Shown: piece after piece, positions 7,876-17,624 of the stretch
How positions within the stretch are numbered: position 1 is the stretch's first letter
Layout of the letters: each line of letters opens with the position of its first letter
Assembly (NCBI GenBank): GCA_018897105.1
Contig: JAHILF010000066.1
Coordinates: forward strand, 79,021 to 114,114
From: Pseudomonadota bacterium
GTDB taxonomy: Bacteria > Desulfobacterota > Desulfobulbia > Desulfobulbales > SURF-16
Direction of reading: 5' to 3'
Length of the DNA stretch: 35,094 nucleotides
Position numbers and translations under genes: made by a program
The notes under the pieces: generated by a model
Told to the model about the DNA's origin: nothing
Databases searched by the model: none
Seen by the model: only the letters and a program-made list of their open reading frames with translations

Positions 7876-9006
7876 ATGAAAAAACGTATTTTTTTTGCTG
7901 TCCTTGGCTTACTTATTCTGGCCGGCGTACTCGGCGGTATCAAAGCCCTGCAGATCCGCCGCATGATCGAACAGAAAAGCAAATTCTCGCTGCCGCCTGA
8001 GGTTGTCACCACCGCCATCGTCCAATCCGACTCATGGGGCTCAACCCTGACCGCCGTTGGTTCACTGACAGCGGTGCAGGGAGTTATCGTGTCGGCGGAG
8101 GTGAGCGGCAAAATCACCCAGATCGCCTTCACCCCCGGCACCAAGGTGCAGGCCGGCGACCTGCTTATCCGCCAGGACACTGCCTCCGAGGAGGCCCAGC
8201 TCAGGGCGGCCGAAACTTCCACCGCCCTGGCAAAACTCAATCTGGACCGCTACACCGGACTTCTTGCCCAGCAGAACATCGCTCAATCTCTCTTTGATAA
8301 TGCCGAGGCGCAATACAAAGAGGCCAAGGCCCAGGCCGACAGCATCCGGGCAATAATCAACAAAAAGAATATCCGGGCTCCCTTTGCCGGAAGGCTCGGG
8401 GTTCGCCTGGTCAATCTGGGGGAGATCCTCAAGGAAGATGCCCCCATTGTCTCCCTCCAGGCGCTGGATCCAATTTTTGTCGATTTCCTGCTGCCCCAGC
8501 AGCATCTCGGGCAGGTTAAGAAAGGTCTTCCCGTGCGGATCAAAACAGACGCCCTGCCCGGACAGATTCTGGAAGGAAAAATAACAACCATCAATCCTGA
8601 AATAGACAGCGCCACCCGCAACATGCATGTCCAGGCCACGGTGGCCAACGAACAGGAACTGCTGCGCCCCGGACTCTTCGTCAACGTCGAGGTGGTAATG
8701 CCGACCCAGCGGAATGTCATCGTCATCCCGGCCACTGCTGTTCTCTATGCTCCTTACGGTGACTCGATTTTTGTGCTCAAAGAGACAAAAAACGAAAAAA
8801 CGGGCCAAAATGAAAACGTGCTGAACCAGCAGTTTGTCAAGCTCGGTGAAAAACGCGGGGACTTTGTCGCCGTGGTTTCCGGCATCAAGGAGGGTGAGAC
8901 AATCGTCAGCACCGGAGCTTTCAAGCTGCGCAACGGCCAGGCTGCTGTGGTCAACAACGAACTGGCCCCCGAATTCAAACTTGCGCCGAAACCAAAAGAG
9001 AACTGA
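7876..9006 (+). CDS. RND efflux membrane-fusion (periplasmic adaptor) protein, HlyD/AcrA family
   Basis: The protein has 376 residues. An N-terminal membrane anchor spans about 5-22 (IFFAVLGLLILAGVLGGI). The barrel-sandwich/lipoyl region begins at GSLTAVQGVIVSAEVSGKI with TPGTKVQAGDLLIRQD. A short alpha-hairpin follows (residues about 100-160, rich in Ala/Glu/Gln), then the second lipoyl half (NIRAPFAGRLGVRLVNLGE) and beta-barrel and membrane-proximal domains. It bridges an inner-membrane RND pump to an outer-membrane channel. The RND gene follows after 63 bases, so they form an operon. No TolC-like gene or local repressor gene is adjacent. Family identity is clear; the substrate is not. Confidence 0.95.
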   Translation: MKKRIFFAVLGLLILAGVLGGIKALQIRRMIEQKSKFSLPPEVVTTAIVQSDSWGSTLTAVGSLTAVQGVIVSAEVSGKITQIAFTPGTKVQAGDLLIRQDTASEEAQLRAAETSTALAKLNLDRYTGLLAQQNIAQSLFDNAEAQYKEAKAQADSIRAIINKKNIRAPFAGRLGVRLVNLGEILKEDAPIVSLQALDPIFVDFLLPQQHLGQVKKGLPVRIKTDALPGQILEGKITTINPEIDSATRNMHVQATVANEQELLRPGLFVNVEVVMPTQRNVIVIPATAVLYAPYGDSIFVLKETKNEKTGQNENVLNQQFVKLGEKRGDFVAVVSGIKEGETIVSTGAFKLRNGQAAVVNNELAPEFKLAPKPKEN

Positions 9007-9069
9007 TTTGCCGGGCTTCGCAGCCAGAACCGGTGATTTCTCCGCAAACCTCTGCCATCATGTCGCACC

Positions 9070-12000
9070 ATGAACTTTACTGACCTTTTCATCCGCCGCC
9101 CTGTTCTTGCCCTGGTGATCAGCCTGGTGATCATTATTGCCGGTCTGCAGGCGATCCGCACCCTGAACGTCCGTCAGTTTCCCATCAGTGAAAACGCTTC
9201 GGTCACTGTCACCACCGTCTATGTCGGGGCCAGCGCCCAGCTGATACGCGGCTTTATCACCTCGCCCCTTGAACGCGTCATTGCGGCGGCCGACGGTATT
9301 GACTACCTGGAGAGCCAGAGCTCCCAAGGCGTGTCCACCATCACCGCCCGGCTCAAATTGAACTACGACGCCACCAAGGCCCTGGCGGAAATCAGCTCGA
9401 AAGTCGACCAGGTGCGCAACGACCTGCCACCGGAAGCAGAAATTCCGATCCTCAACATCGAGTCAGCAGACAGTAGATTTGCCGCCGCCTATCTCAGCTT
9501 CACCTCAAGTGTTCTCCAGCAGAACGAGATAACCGACTACCTGGTCCGGGTCGTGCAGCCCCGCCTGTCAGCCCTGGAAGGGGTGCAGCGCGCCGATATC
9601 CTGGGCGCCCGCACCTTTGCCATGCGCATCTGGCTCAAGCCCGACCGCATGGCCGCCTATAACATCAGCCCGGCCCAGGTGCGCCAGGCCCTGGCCGCCA
9701 ACAACTACCTGGCGGCCCTTGGCAAGACCAAGGGCTCACTCATCCAAATCAACCTCACCGCCAACACCGATCTGCGGTCGGTGGAGGATTTCAAGCGGCT
9801 GGTCATCCGTGAACAGGACGGCGCGTTGATCCGGCTGGCGGACATCGGCGATGTGGTGCTGGGAGCGGAGGATTATGACAGCGAGGTTCACTTCTCAGGA
9901 CAGACGGCCGTGTTCATGGGGATCTGGCCGCTGCCCAACGCCAACTCCCTTGATGTGGTGCACAGGGTGCGCACCGCCATGGATTCGGTGCAGAAGAGCC
10001 TGCCCTCCGAAATGCAGGCCCGCATTGCTTACGATGCCACCGCTTACATTAATAATGCCATCCATGAGGTCATCAAAACCCTGGGTGACACCCTGATGAT
10101 CGTCGTGGTCATCATCTTTCTCTTTCTCGGCTCGTTCCGCTCGGTGTTCATTCCCGTAATAGCCATTCCGCTGTCCCTCATCGGCGGGGTGTTCCTCATG
10201 CAGGTCTTCGGCTTCACCATCAATCTGCTCACCCTGCTGGCCATTGTGCTGTCCGTCGGTCTGGTGGTGGATGACGCCATCGTGGTGGTGGAAAACGTGG
10301 AACGACATTTAAGCGAAGGCAAGTCTCCCATGGACGCGGCCCTGATCGGCGCCCGGGAGCTGGTCGGCCCCATCATCGCCATGACCGTTACCCTGGCGGC
10401 CGTTTACCTGCCCATCGGCTTCCAGGGGGGACTCACCGGCTCGCTGTTCCGCGAATTCGCCTTTACCCTGGCCGGCGCCGTCACCATTTCCGGCATAGTG
10501 GCCCTCACCCTGTCTCCCATGTTGTCCTCCAGGCTGCTGAAACCCGGGCTGGAAGAGCATGGCCTGGCCGGAAAAATCTCACGGGACTTCAAACGGCTGC
10601 GAAAGGCTTACGGCCGCTGGCTGGACGCCACCCTGAGCGCCCGCCCGGCGGTCTACCTGGTGTGGATCGTCGTCAGCCTGCTGACCATCCCCATGTTCCG
10701 GATGTCACCGGTTGAGCTCGCTCCCACCGAGGACCAGGGGGTTATTTTCGGCATCATCGATGCGGCGGCCAACTCCACCCTGGACCAGACCAGCCATTAT
10801 GCGGCAGCGGCCAACAAGGTATTTCTCAGCATACCGGAGACGGATTTCACCTTCCAGCTCACCCGGCCGAGTTCCGGTTTCAGCGGTATGGTTACCAAAC
10901 CCTGGGACCAGCGCAAACGCACCATCTTCCAGATCATGCCCGAGGTGCAGCAGAAGCTGCATGGCATACCCGGTATCCGCATCTTTCCCGTCTTCCGTCC
11001 CTCACTGCCCGGCGGCGGTCAGTTTCCGGTGGAGTTTATCCTGGCCTCCACGGCGGAAACCGAGGAGATTCTGCAGTTTGCCCAGCAGCTGCAGCTGAAG
11101 GCCATGAACAGCGGGCTTTTTGCCTTTCCGCCCACCATCGATGTGAAGATCGACCAGCCCCAGTCGGAGTTTATCATCAATCGCGACAAGGCGGCCGACC
11201 TGGGGCTCAATCTGCAAGAGGTGGGGTCTGACCTCGGGGCCATGATCGGCGGCAATTACGTCAACCGCTTTGACATCGCCGGCCGCAGCTACAAGGTCAT
11301 CCCGCAGATCCAGCGGGTGGACCGGCTCAACCCGAGCCAGCTCAAGGACATTTATATCACCGGGCCGGACGGGGGCCTGGTGCCGCTCAGCACCATCGCC
11401 ACCATCAGCAACTCCACGGTAGCACGCTCACTGAACCGCTTCCAGCAGCTCAATGCCGTCAAGATCAGCGGGGTGTCGGTCGTCCCGCTTGACGAAGCCC
11501 TGCGTTTCCTGGAGGATGAAGCAGCCAAGATCCTGCCAAAAGGGTACACCATCGACTACACGGGTGAATCCCGGCAACTGCGCACCGAGGGCAATAAATT
11601 TCTGCCGGCGTTCATGCTGGCCGTGGTGCTCATTTTCCTGGTGCTGGCCGCCCAGTTCAACAGTTTCCGCGACCCCTTCGTCATCCTGGCCGGCTCCGTA
11701 CCGCTCGGGATTTTCGGCTCCCTTATCTTCACCTTCCTGAAAATGCCGGATCCCAACGTGCCTTTCTGGACCAACGGCTGGACCACCACCCTTAATATTT
11801 ACTCCCAGGTCGGGCTTGTCACCCTGGTGGGTCTGGTTTCCAAAAACGGCATCCTCATCGTCGAGTTTGCCAATAAACTGCAGCTGCGCGGACTAAACAA
11901 ACTCGAGGCGATCAAAGAGGCTGCCATGACCAGATTGCGGCCGATCCTCATGACCAGTGCGGCAACGGCCGCCGGTCATTTCCCCCTGATCCTGGTGACA

Positions 12001-12177
12001 GGCGCCGGCGCCGCGGCCAGAAACTCCATCGGTCTGGTGCTGGTCAGCGGCATAACGGTGGGCACTTTTTTCACGCTGTTTATCGTGCCGTCTATCTATA
12101 TGCTGGTGGCCAGGGACCACTCAAAAGACCCGAATCAGGAAAGCACGACCCTTTCAGATGAAACAAAATCCTTTTGA
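9070..12177 (+). CDS. RND family efflux pump, HAE1-type inner-membrane permease
   Basis: The protein has 1035 residues, the usual HAE1 size. It begins with the typical FTDLFIRRPVLALVISLVI transmembrane segment and has two large periplasmic loops. The proton-relay pair D401-D402 is present in SVGLVVDDAIVVVENVERHL of TM4, and the second-half counterparts are visible (GLVTLVGLVSKNGILIVEFAN, TRLRPILMTSAATAAGHFPL). These show a complete proton-driven tripartite drug or solvent exporter. The N-terminal region (RQFPISENASVTVTTVYVGA) is that of the MexK/MexI-like branch. It forms a two-gene operon with the adaptor and must borrow an outer-membrane channel encoded elsewhere. The ATG at 9070 has no clear Shine-Dalgarno sequence. 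Confidence 0.96.
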   Translation: MNFTDLFIRRPVLALVISLVIIIAGLQAIRTLNVRQFPISENASVTVTTVYVGASAQLIRGFITSPLERVIAAADGIDYLESQSSQGVSTITARLKLNYDATKALAEISSKVDQVRNDLPPEAEIPILNIESADSRFAAAYLSFTSSVLQQNEITDYLVRVVQPRLSALEGVQRADILGARTFAMRIWLKPDRMAAYNISPAQVRQALAANNYLAALGKTKGSLIQINLTANTDLRSVEDFKRLVIREQDGALIRLADIGDVVLGAEDYDSEVHFSGQTAVFMGIWPLPNANSLDVVHRVRTAMDSVQKSLPSEMQARIAYDATAYINNAIHEVIKTLGDTLMIVVVIIFLFLGSFRSVFIPVIAIPLSLIGGVFLMQVFGFTINLLTLLAIVLSVGLVVDDAIVVVENVERHLSEGKSPMDAALIGARELVGPIIAMTVTLAAVYLPIGFQGGLTGSLFREFAFTLAGAVTISGIVALTLSPMLSSRLLKPGLEEHGLAGKISRDFKRLRKAYGRWLDATLSARPAVYLVWIVVSLLTIPMFRMSPVELAPTEDQGVIFGIIDAAANSTLDQTSHYAAAANKVFLSIPETDFTFQLTRPSSGFSGMVTKPWDQRKRTIFQIMPEVQQKLHGIPGIRIFPVFRPSLPGGGQFPVEFILASTAETEEILQFAQQLQLKAMNSGLFAFPPTIDVKIDQPQSEFIINRDKAADLGLNLQEVGSDLGAMIGGNYVNRFDIAGRSYKVIPQIQRVDRLNPSQLKDIYITGPDGGLVPLSTIATISNSTVARSLNRFQQLNAVKISGVSVVPLDEALRFLEDEAAKILPKGYTIDYTGESRQLRTEGNKFLPAFMLAVVLIFLVLAAQFNSFRDPFVILAGSVPLGIFGSLIFTFLKMPDPNVPFWTNGWTTTLNIYSQVGLVTLVGLVSKNGILIVEFANKLQLRGLNKLEAIKEAAMTRLRPILMTSAATAAGHFPLILVTGAGAAARNSIGLVLVSGITVGTFFTLFIVPSIYMLVARDHSKDPNQESTTLSDETKSF

Positions 12178-12230
12178 CCTGGCAGCCATCCTGTCTTTCA
12201 AGGTTGATGAATTCGTGAAAACTGAAAATT

Positions 12231-12312
12231 AACCACAGAGAGCACAAAGCCCACAGAGATAACTTACTGAAAATAAAAATATTTTCTCTGTGATCTCTGT
12301 GTGCTCTGTGGT
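12231..12312. repeat. ccacagag-type inverted repeat between convergent genes
   Basis: The left arm 12231-12259 (aaccacagagagcacaaag then cccacagaga) pairs imperfectly with the right arm 12285-12312 (tctctgtgatctctgtgtgc then tctgtggt), with an AT-rich loop. Each arm is itself built of short cacagaga units. It lies between the RND gene and the oppositely transcribed signalling operon, so it could end both transcripts. Repeats with this core occur between genes in many unrelated bacteria. Confidence 0.65.
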
Positions 12313-12355
12313 GAAAACAGACTTTTTACCCGCAAGGGGCATAAATACGAGTTTA

Positions 12356-12877
12356 TCATGGTTGGTTTTTGCCTTTTTCCGCGGGATGATCAAGAATCTC
12401 TCTTACCTTGCGGAGCAGGGTATCGAGACTCAGCGGCTTATAGAGAAAATTGATCCCTGCTTGCAGCATTCCCATTTTGTTTATCTTATCAGAAGGATAA
12501 CCGCTGACAAACAGGGCCTTTATCGCGGGCTTTACCATGATGATCTCCTGGTAGGCCTCACTGCCGTTTTTGTTCGGCATGATAACATCAAGCACAACCA
12601 GGTCAATCCTGTCACTGTTTTCCCGGAATCGATCAACCGCATCCTGACCGTCAACGGACTCAATGACCGTATAGCCATGACTCTGCAGGATCTTCAGCAC
12701 TAATTTCCTCAGCGTCGGGTCATCCTCGGCCACCAGGATGGTCTCGGTGCCGCCGGAGAGGGGTGTGGCTATAACCGCCTTCCCTGCCGCAACCGCCGCC
12801 TCCTTAACCAGCGGCAGATAGATCTTGAAGGTTGTTCCCTGGCCAGGCTCACTGTAGCAGTTGATATAGCCTGCATG
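12356..12877 (-). pseudogene. C-terminal end of the hybrid kinase: last HATPase strands plus receiver domain, cut off by an in-frame TAG
   Basis: Reading on through the TAG at 12878-12880 in the same frame gives HAGYINCYSEPGQGTTFKIY, which is the missing end of the HATPase fold, then a linker and a complete receiver domain. The receiver has the acidic pair AEDDPTL, the acceptor Asp in VVLDVIMPNKNG and the conserved Lys in INFLYKPLS. A GTG at 12733 could in principle start the receiver alone, but no ribosome site precedes it. The segment is therefore best seen as the stranded C-terminus of the neighbouring kinase. The protein ends at the TGA near 12356. A separately translated 125-residue receiver is the alternative. 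Confidence 0.75.
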
Positions 12878-14734
12878 CTATTTGATGATCCCGTACACAA
12901 TCGCCATGCCGAGCCCCGTGCCCTTACCCACTTCCTTGGTGGTGAAAAAGGGATCGAAAATCCTCTCCATTGTTTCCGCATCCATGCCCGTTCCACTGTC
13001 TGAAACGCTTATCAGGGCATACCCTCCGGGTTTGATGGCATACTTTTTCCTGTCAACATCTTCAGCCCGCAGTTCAACAGCGCAGGTGTCAATGGTCAGC
13101 ATGCCCCTGCCGGACATGGCATCGCGGGAATTAGCGGCAAGATTCAGCAGGACCTGTTCTAACTGCACGCGATCCGCTACGACAACCAGGGTTTTCGCGG
13201 AGAGATTGCTGCTCATGGTGATATCCTCACCCATGATGCGCCACAGCATCTTCTCCAGCCCCGTAATGATCTCGTTGATATTGACCGGCAAAAGCTCCAG
13301 CACCTGTTTTCTGCTGAAGGTGAGGAGGCCCTTGGTCAGTTGCGTGGCCCTGTTAGCGGCACTCAGGATATTGGCCAGAAATGATTTATCCTCATCGTCC
13401 GTCAGGGAGCTCTGCATCATGCTAGCGTAGCCGATGATGACATTGAGCAGATTATTGAAGTCATGGGCGATGCCGCCGGCCAGCGTACCGATGGACTCCA
13501 TCTTCTGGGCCTGGAAAAGCGCGGCTTCCAGCCGTTTCCGCTCGGAGATATCAATGACAACCGATCGGGATTCAATAACCTTGCCCGCAGCATCAAGCAC
13601 CGGATCAATGGACAAGCTTACCCACACCTGCGAGCCACCCTGTTTTTTCATCTGGCATTCTTCATTGCGCACCGAGTAACCGGCCCGCAATCTACTAAAA
13701 ATCGCCTGCGCCCTGGCCAGGCCTTGCGGGGTGTCTGCATAGAGATCAAATACCTTTATCATCAGCATGGTTTCCCGCTCATAACCGAAAAGCTGCACTG
13801 CCTGATTGTTGCATTGTAATATGGCTCCGTCCTGAGCCCGTATTGAGAAGTAAGCGATAGGGGCATTGTCATAGAGCTCCCGGTATCGTTCTCTGCTTCG
13901 GGATATTTCCGCTGCCGCTTGCTTCTGCTCGGAGATGTCCCGGGCAACATGAACCACGCCTGTAAGCTTACCCTGTTGGTCAAAAATGGGGGAACAGGTC
14001 ACCTGCAGGGGAATGCCGATGTTTGGATCATTTACCTCCTGGGTTGCCGTTTCCCGGGTCTCAAGGGTTCTGTCAAACGGACATCCTGGCCAGGGATGGG
14101 CAAGGTCATGCAGCAACTCATAACACTTTCTGCCGATGAGCTCTTCCGGTTTTACCCCGAGATGGTCGGCCAGAGCCTTGTTAACCCGGACAAGCCTTCT
14201 GTCCAAATCATGAACCGAAACAAAATCAGGAATGGCGTTAAAGGTGGCCCCCCAGTTCTCCGCCGCCTGAATAAGGGCCGCATCCATGGCCTCCAGCTTT
14301 CTTTCATTGCCTATATCGGAGAAGACCCGTTTGATGATATTGGGCAAGAGCTCGACAAACTCGGCTCCCTTGACGATGTAATCCCTGGCCCCGAGCTTCA
14401 TCATCTCAACGGCCACTCTCTCGTCCCCGTGGCCGGTCATGATGATAAAGGGGACCTCTGTCTCTCTTGCTGCGAGTTCCGTCAGGATTTCCCTGCCGGT
14501 CATGTCCGTCAGGACAAGATCAAGCAGCAGAAGAACATCAGGGGCAGCTGTGAGTGCGGCCAGCGCCTCCCTGCCCGTGCCGACCCCCTCCACCTGAAAG
14601 CCTTCCCGGCTGAGGTTTTTACGGATGAGGCGGTTCAGCCCCTCGTCATCTTCAACGACCAGCAGCGGCAGGCGGAAATCCTCGGTTATGGTCAGCCTGC
14701 TGTCAAGACTACGCTCTGCCATTGTTATCTTCAT
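12878..14734 (-). CDS. REC-PAS-PAS hybrid histidine kinase, truncated by a nonsense codon
   Basis: The 618-residue product has an N-terminal receiver (about 22-138, acceptor D72 in LLLLDLVLTDMTG, Lys122), two PAS domains (about 155-270 and 283-398), HisKA with H424 in GGIAHDFNNLL, and HATPase_c with N box (NLAANSRDAM), G1 (SDSGTGMD), F box (DPFFTTK) and G2 (GKGTGLGMAIVYGIIK). It stops at TAG directly after IIK, where relatives usually continue with QHGGYI. The normal protein would extend another 174 codons to a C-terminal receiver (792 residues, frame intact). The last HATPase strands are missing, so activity is doubtful unless the stop is read through or is a sequencing error. The gene starts at the last base of the upstream receiver gene's stop (TAATG), so it is translationally coupled as the final gene of the operon. 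Confidence 0.9.
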   Translation of the reverse strand: MKITMAERSLDSRLTITEDFRLPLLVVEDDEGLNRLIRKNLSREGFQVEGVGTGREALAALTAAPDVLLLLDLVLTDMTGREILTELAARETEVPFIIMTGHGDERVAVEMMKLGARDYIVKGAEFVELLPNIIKRVFSDIGNERKLEAMDAALIQAAENWGATFNAIPDFVSVHDLDRRLVRVNKALADHLGVKPEELIGRKCYELLHDLAHPWPGCPFDRTLETRETATQEVNDPNIGIPLQVTCSPIFDQQGKLTGVVHVARDISEQKQAAAEISRSRERYRELYDNAPIAYFSIRAQDGAILQCNNQAVQLFGYERETMLMIKVFDLYADTPQGLARAQAIFSRLRAGYSVRNEECQMKKQGGSQVWVSLSIDPVLDAAGKVIESRSVVIDISERKRLEAALFQAQKMESIGTLAGGIAHDFNNLLNVIIGYASMMQSSLTDDEDKSFLANILSAANRATQLTKGLLTFSRKQVLELLPVNINEIITGLEKMLWRIMGEDITMSSNLSAKTLVVVADRVQLEQVLLNLAANSRDAMSGRGMLTIDTCAVELRAEDVDRKKYAIKPGGYALISVSDSGTGMDAETMERIFDPFFTTKEVGKGTGLGMAIVYGIIK

Positions 14735-15180
14735 TAATGTTCTCCATCGACTGACGGCACCTCCACGATCAGGAGAAACAGGCCCAGCTGCCTGACGGCG
14801 TTGACGAATTTGTCATAATCCACCGGTTTGGTGATATAATTGCTGCATCCCAGCAGGTGGCAATGTTCAACCTCCCTGGGGTCATCCGTGGTGGTGACCA
14901 TGATCACCGGGATCTTGCGCAATTCCTTATCCTCCTTGATCTGCCGCAGCACTTCGATGCCGTCGACCTTGGGCATGCGGATGTCCAGCAGCAGCAGAAA
15001 GGAGTCCCCGGCTTGGCGATGGGGCCCGGCCCCTTTCCTGAGTAGAAAATCAAGCACCTGCTGGCCATCGGCAAAACGGATAATCTCGTTCTCTATTCCA
15101 GCCCTGCGCAGGTTTTTTTTAATCAAGGCGGCATGGCCGTCATCGTCTTCGGCAATGATGATATGTATTTCCTGCTTCAT
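14734..15180 (-). CDS. Single-domain response regulator (Rcp1-like receiver)
   Basis: The protein has 148 residues consisting of one receiver domain. The acidic pocket is AEDDDGH (residues 10-16), the acceptor is D66 in LLLLDIRMPKVDG, the conserved Thr/Ser is in VIMVTTTDD, and the Lys is in NYITKPVDY. The extended loop before the acceptor (KGAGPHRQAGDS) is typical of Rcp1-type receivers that pair with phytochrome-like kinases. It has no output domain, so it probably passes phosphate between the two kinases flanking it. Its ATG overlaps the upstream kinase stop by ATGA, and its stop overlaps the next start by one base. Confidence 0.94.
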   Translation of the reverse strand: MKQEIHIIIAEDDDGHAALIKKNLRRAGIENEIIRFADGQQVLDFLLRKGAGPHRQAGDSFLLLLDIRMPKVDGIEVLRQIKEDKELRKIPVIMVTTTDDPREVEHCHLLGCSNYITKPVDYDKFVNAVRQLGLFLLIVEVPSVDGEH

Positions 15181-17624
15181 TTTTCTTTTTCCCCCTTGGC
15201 TAAAGGTGTCACTGCGATTCTGGCTCTGTTTCCACCTTTCCAGCCCGGCAGGGACACATAAAAACTGCTGCCCTTGCCCTCTTCGGATTCAACCCATATC
15301 TTGCCGTCCAGTCGGTCAAGGATGCGGTTGACAATGGCGAGGCCCAGGCCTTCACCTTCACTTGCGGCCGGATTGAGCCGGTGAAAGATCTCAAAAATTT
15401 TACCCTGATGCTCCCTGGCAATACCGACTCCGTTATCAGAAACACAGTACACGGACCGGCCTTTGTCCTTTACCCCGTTCACATTGATCCGGCCTGGCCG
15501 GCCTGGATCCAGGTATTTTAAGGCATTCCCGAGCAGGTTGGAAAAAAGCTGATTGAGCTGATCTCGGTCACCCAGGCAGGTTGGCAGCCCGTCCACTATG
15601 ACCTCCACCCCGGCCTCATTGATCTGAAAACCCATGGTGGTGACGATATCGGTCAGCAGACGGTTCATGTCGCACTCCTCCAGGGTGGGACTGGCACGAC
15701 CAAGCCGGGACAGGCGCAGCAGTCCGCTGAGCAGAGCATCCATCTTACTGATGCCCTTCTCGATGAACTGCAGGGATTCGGGGATATCCTCATTCAGCAA
15801 AGGTTCGGCCTGCTGCCGGATCGCCGCGGGGATTTCAGGGTTTTGCCAGAGTGAGAGAAGACTCTTAATGTCTGCCGCTAGTTCCCTGCTGAACCCCTGG
15901 ACATTGACCAGCGGGGAGCGCAGATCGTGGGAGGTGACGTAGATGATCTGCTCAAGTTCATGATTTTTCCGGGCGAGCTCCATAGACAGTCGGTCCCGTT
16001 CCTGCTCGATTTTTTTGCGTTGGTCGATATCCTCTATTACCGAAACAAAATAGGCCGGAACGCCATCCTCATCCCTGACCAGGAAAACGGTCAGATTTGT
16101 CCATACCAGTGACCCGTCCAGACGAATGTAACGTTTTTCCAGGGAGTAGGTGAAAATTTCTCCGGCCAGCATCTGCCTGTGAAACTCAAGATCTGCGTCA
16201 AGGTCATCGGGATGGGTAATGTCCTGAAAGATGAGCTGCCGCAGTTTTTCCTCCGGGTAACCGACAATAGCGCATAATTTCCGGTTAACACTCAGCCAGC
16301 CTCCCTGGGGCGATACAAGGGCAATACCAACAGCGGCCTGTTCAAAGGTTGCCCGGAAACGGTTTTCGCTTTCCCGCAGGGCTTTTTCCGCCTTATTGCG
16401 TTCGGCTATTTCAGCGTTTAAATCATCCCGCGAGGCCGTGACCTCTTTCAGATTACTGACCATGCTGTTGAAAGCGCTGGCCAACTGCCCGAACTCATCG
16501 TTGCCTGCCAGCTCCATGCGAAAATCAAATTCCCCTTTGCCGATCCGCTCCGCGCCGGCGGTGAGCGCTGCCAGCGAGCGGTTGATGGTGCGGGAAAGCA
16601 CCAAGGCAAATACCATGCCCGCCATAATCAAAAGAATGGAGACGACGGCGATGCGCGTGCGCAGGACCTCTGCCGAAGCCAGCACCTCATCTGCATCGGT
16701 GCTCACCAGCAGGATCCAGCCAAATCCCGGGTAATGCTCTTTTCCCGTGGAGCGGGCATAGGAATAAAACCGTTGCACATTTTGTTCATTGCCGATAAAA
16801 AAACCTTTCTCTCCCTGAAGCCGGCTTAATAGATCTGTGTATGAAAAATCCTGCAGAAACCGATAGGGTCTGGTTCGGTAAATAATTTTTCCGTCCCGCG
16901 TCAGCAGCCTGGTCCGAGCCGATTGATATCTGCCGGTGGCAATCTCCGCCGTCTTGACAATCGGTCCCACATTGATAATTGCCCTGACCACCCCGAGAAA
17001 ATTGCCATCGCTATCACCGAGCCGCAGGGCAACGGCGATTCCGTAGGAATCCGATGGGGCATCATAGGCGATATCTTCTAATGACATACCCTGCTGCCGG
17101 GCAGTCTGCCACCAGGGCTCTTTGTCCTGCCGGTAACGGCGTGTCCGTCCGGTTGACGCGATAACGGCGCCATAGCGGTTGGTAACAAAAAGGTTGGGAA
17201 AGGAAGAATAGCCATAGTTCGCCACGAAGAAATTGATGAGGTGCTGCCGCAGTCTCCGGCTTAGCTCGTTATCCTCTAATTCCCCCATTACAGGGGATGG
17301 TGAATCCGGCGGGGCAGAAATCCATTCCCGTTCATTGCGGTTCATGAAATCCTCAGGTGAGTCCAGAGCGGCGAAGGATTGGTTGGACTTGGCGATGAAG
17401 GTAAGAATCCAGGCCTGTTCAGCATAGTTCCACACATACATGATCCTGTCATGGATGGTCAGATCAATGCGTTTCATGGTTTCCTGGGCCAGGATCAGCA
17501 ATTCATGGCTGATCGCCTCCTCCAGCGACCGGCGGCTGGCAAAGTCGGCATAAAAGGCCAGGGCCGCGGTCAACGTCAGGGTGACCAGGAAACCTGCCAT
17601 GATCTTCTGGCTGGTCCTCATCAC
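15177..17624 (-). CDS. Membrane sensor histidine kinase, dCache-HAMP-PAS-HisKA-HATPase
   Basis: The protein has 815 residues. TM1 spans about 8-27. A periplasmic double-Cache-like domain follows (about 30-320, with FPNLFVTNRYGAVIASTGR, KEPWWQTARQQG and GVVRAIINVGPI). TM2 is at about 325-345, HAMP at about 345-397, and PAS at about 420-535 with a PAC end (VSVIEDIDQRKKIE). HisKA of the phytochrome class has H566 in YVTSHDLRSPLVNVQGFS. HATPase_c includes LFSNLLGNALKY, SDNGVGI and GEGLGLAIVNRI. Signal is sensed outside the inner membrane, probably together with the binding protein encoded just upstream. Both junctions are 4-base ATGA overlaps. The likely phosphate acceptor is the adjacent single-domain receiver. 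Confidence 0.94.
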   Translation of the reverse strand: MMRTSQKIMAGFLVTLTLTAALAFYADFASRRSLEEAISHELLILAQETMKRIDLTIHDRIMYVWNYAEQAWILTFIAKSNQSFAALDSPEDFMNRNEREWISAPPDSPSPVMGELEDNELSRRLRQHLINFFVANYGYSSFPNLFVTNRYGAVIASTGRTRRYRQDKEPWWQTARQQGMSLEDIAYDAPSDSYGIAVALRLGDSDGNFLGVVRAIINVGPIVKTAEIATGRYQSARTRLLTRDGKIIYRTRPYRFLQDFSYTDLLSRLQGEKGFFIGNEQNVQRFYSYARSTGKEHYPGFGWILLVSTDADEVLASAEVLRTRIAVVSILLIMAGMVFALVLSRTINRSLAALTAGAERIGKGEFDFRMELAGNDEFGQLASAFNSMVSNLKEVTASRDDLNAEIAERNKAEKALRESENRFRATFEQAAVGIALVSPQGGWLSVNRKLCAIVGYPEEKLRQLIFQDITHPDDLDADLEFHRQMLAGEIFTYSLEKRYIRLDGSLVWTNLTVFLVRDEDGVPAYFVSVIEDIDQRKKIEQERDRLSMELARKNHELEQIIYVTSHDLRSPLVNVQGFSRELAADIKSLLSLWQNPEIPAAIRQQAEPLLNEDIPESLQFIEKGISKMDALLSGLLRLSRLGRASPTLEECDMNRLLTDIVTTMGFQINEAGVEVIVDGLPTCLGDRDQLNQLFSNLLGNALKYLDPGRPGRINVNGVKDKGRSVYCVSDNGVGIAREHQGKIFEIFHRLNPAASEGEGLGLAIVNRILDRLDGKIWVESEEGKGSSFYVSLPGWKGGNRARIAVTPLAKGEKEK

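Noticed and set aside
12356-12733. Receiver domain as an independent response regulator gene
   Set aside because: It is in frame with the kinase, its only start is an internal GTG without a ribosome site, and the intervening codons encode the missing HATPase end.
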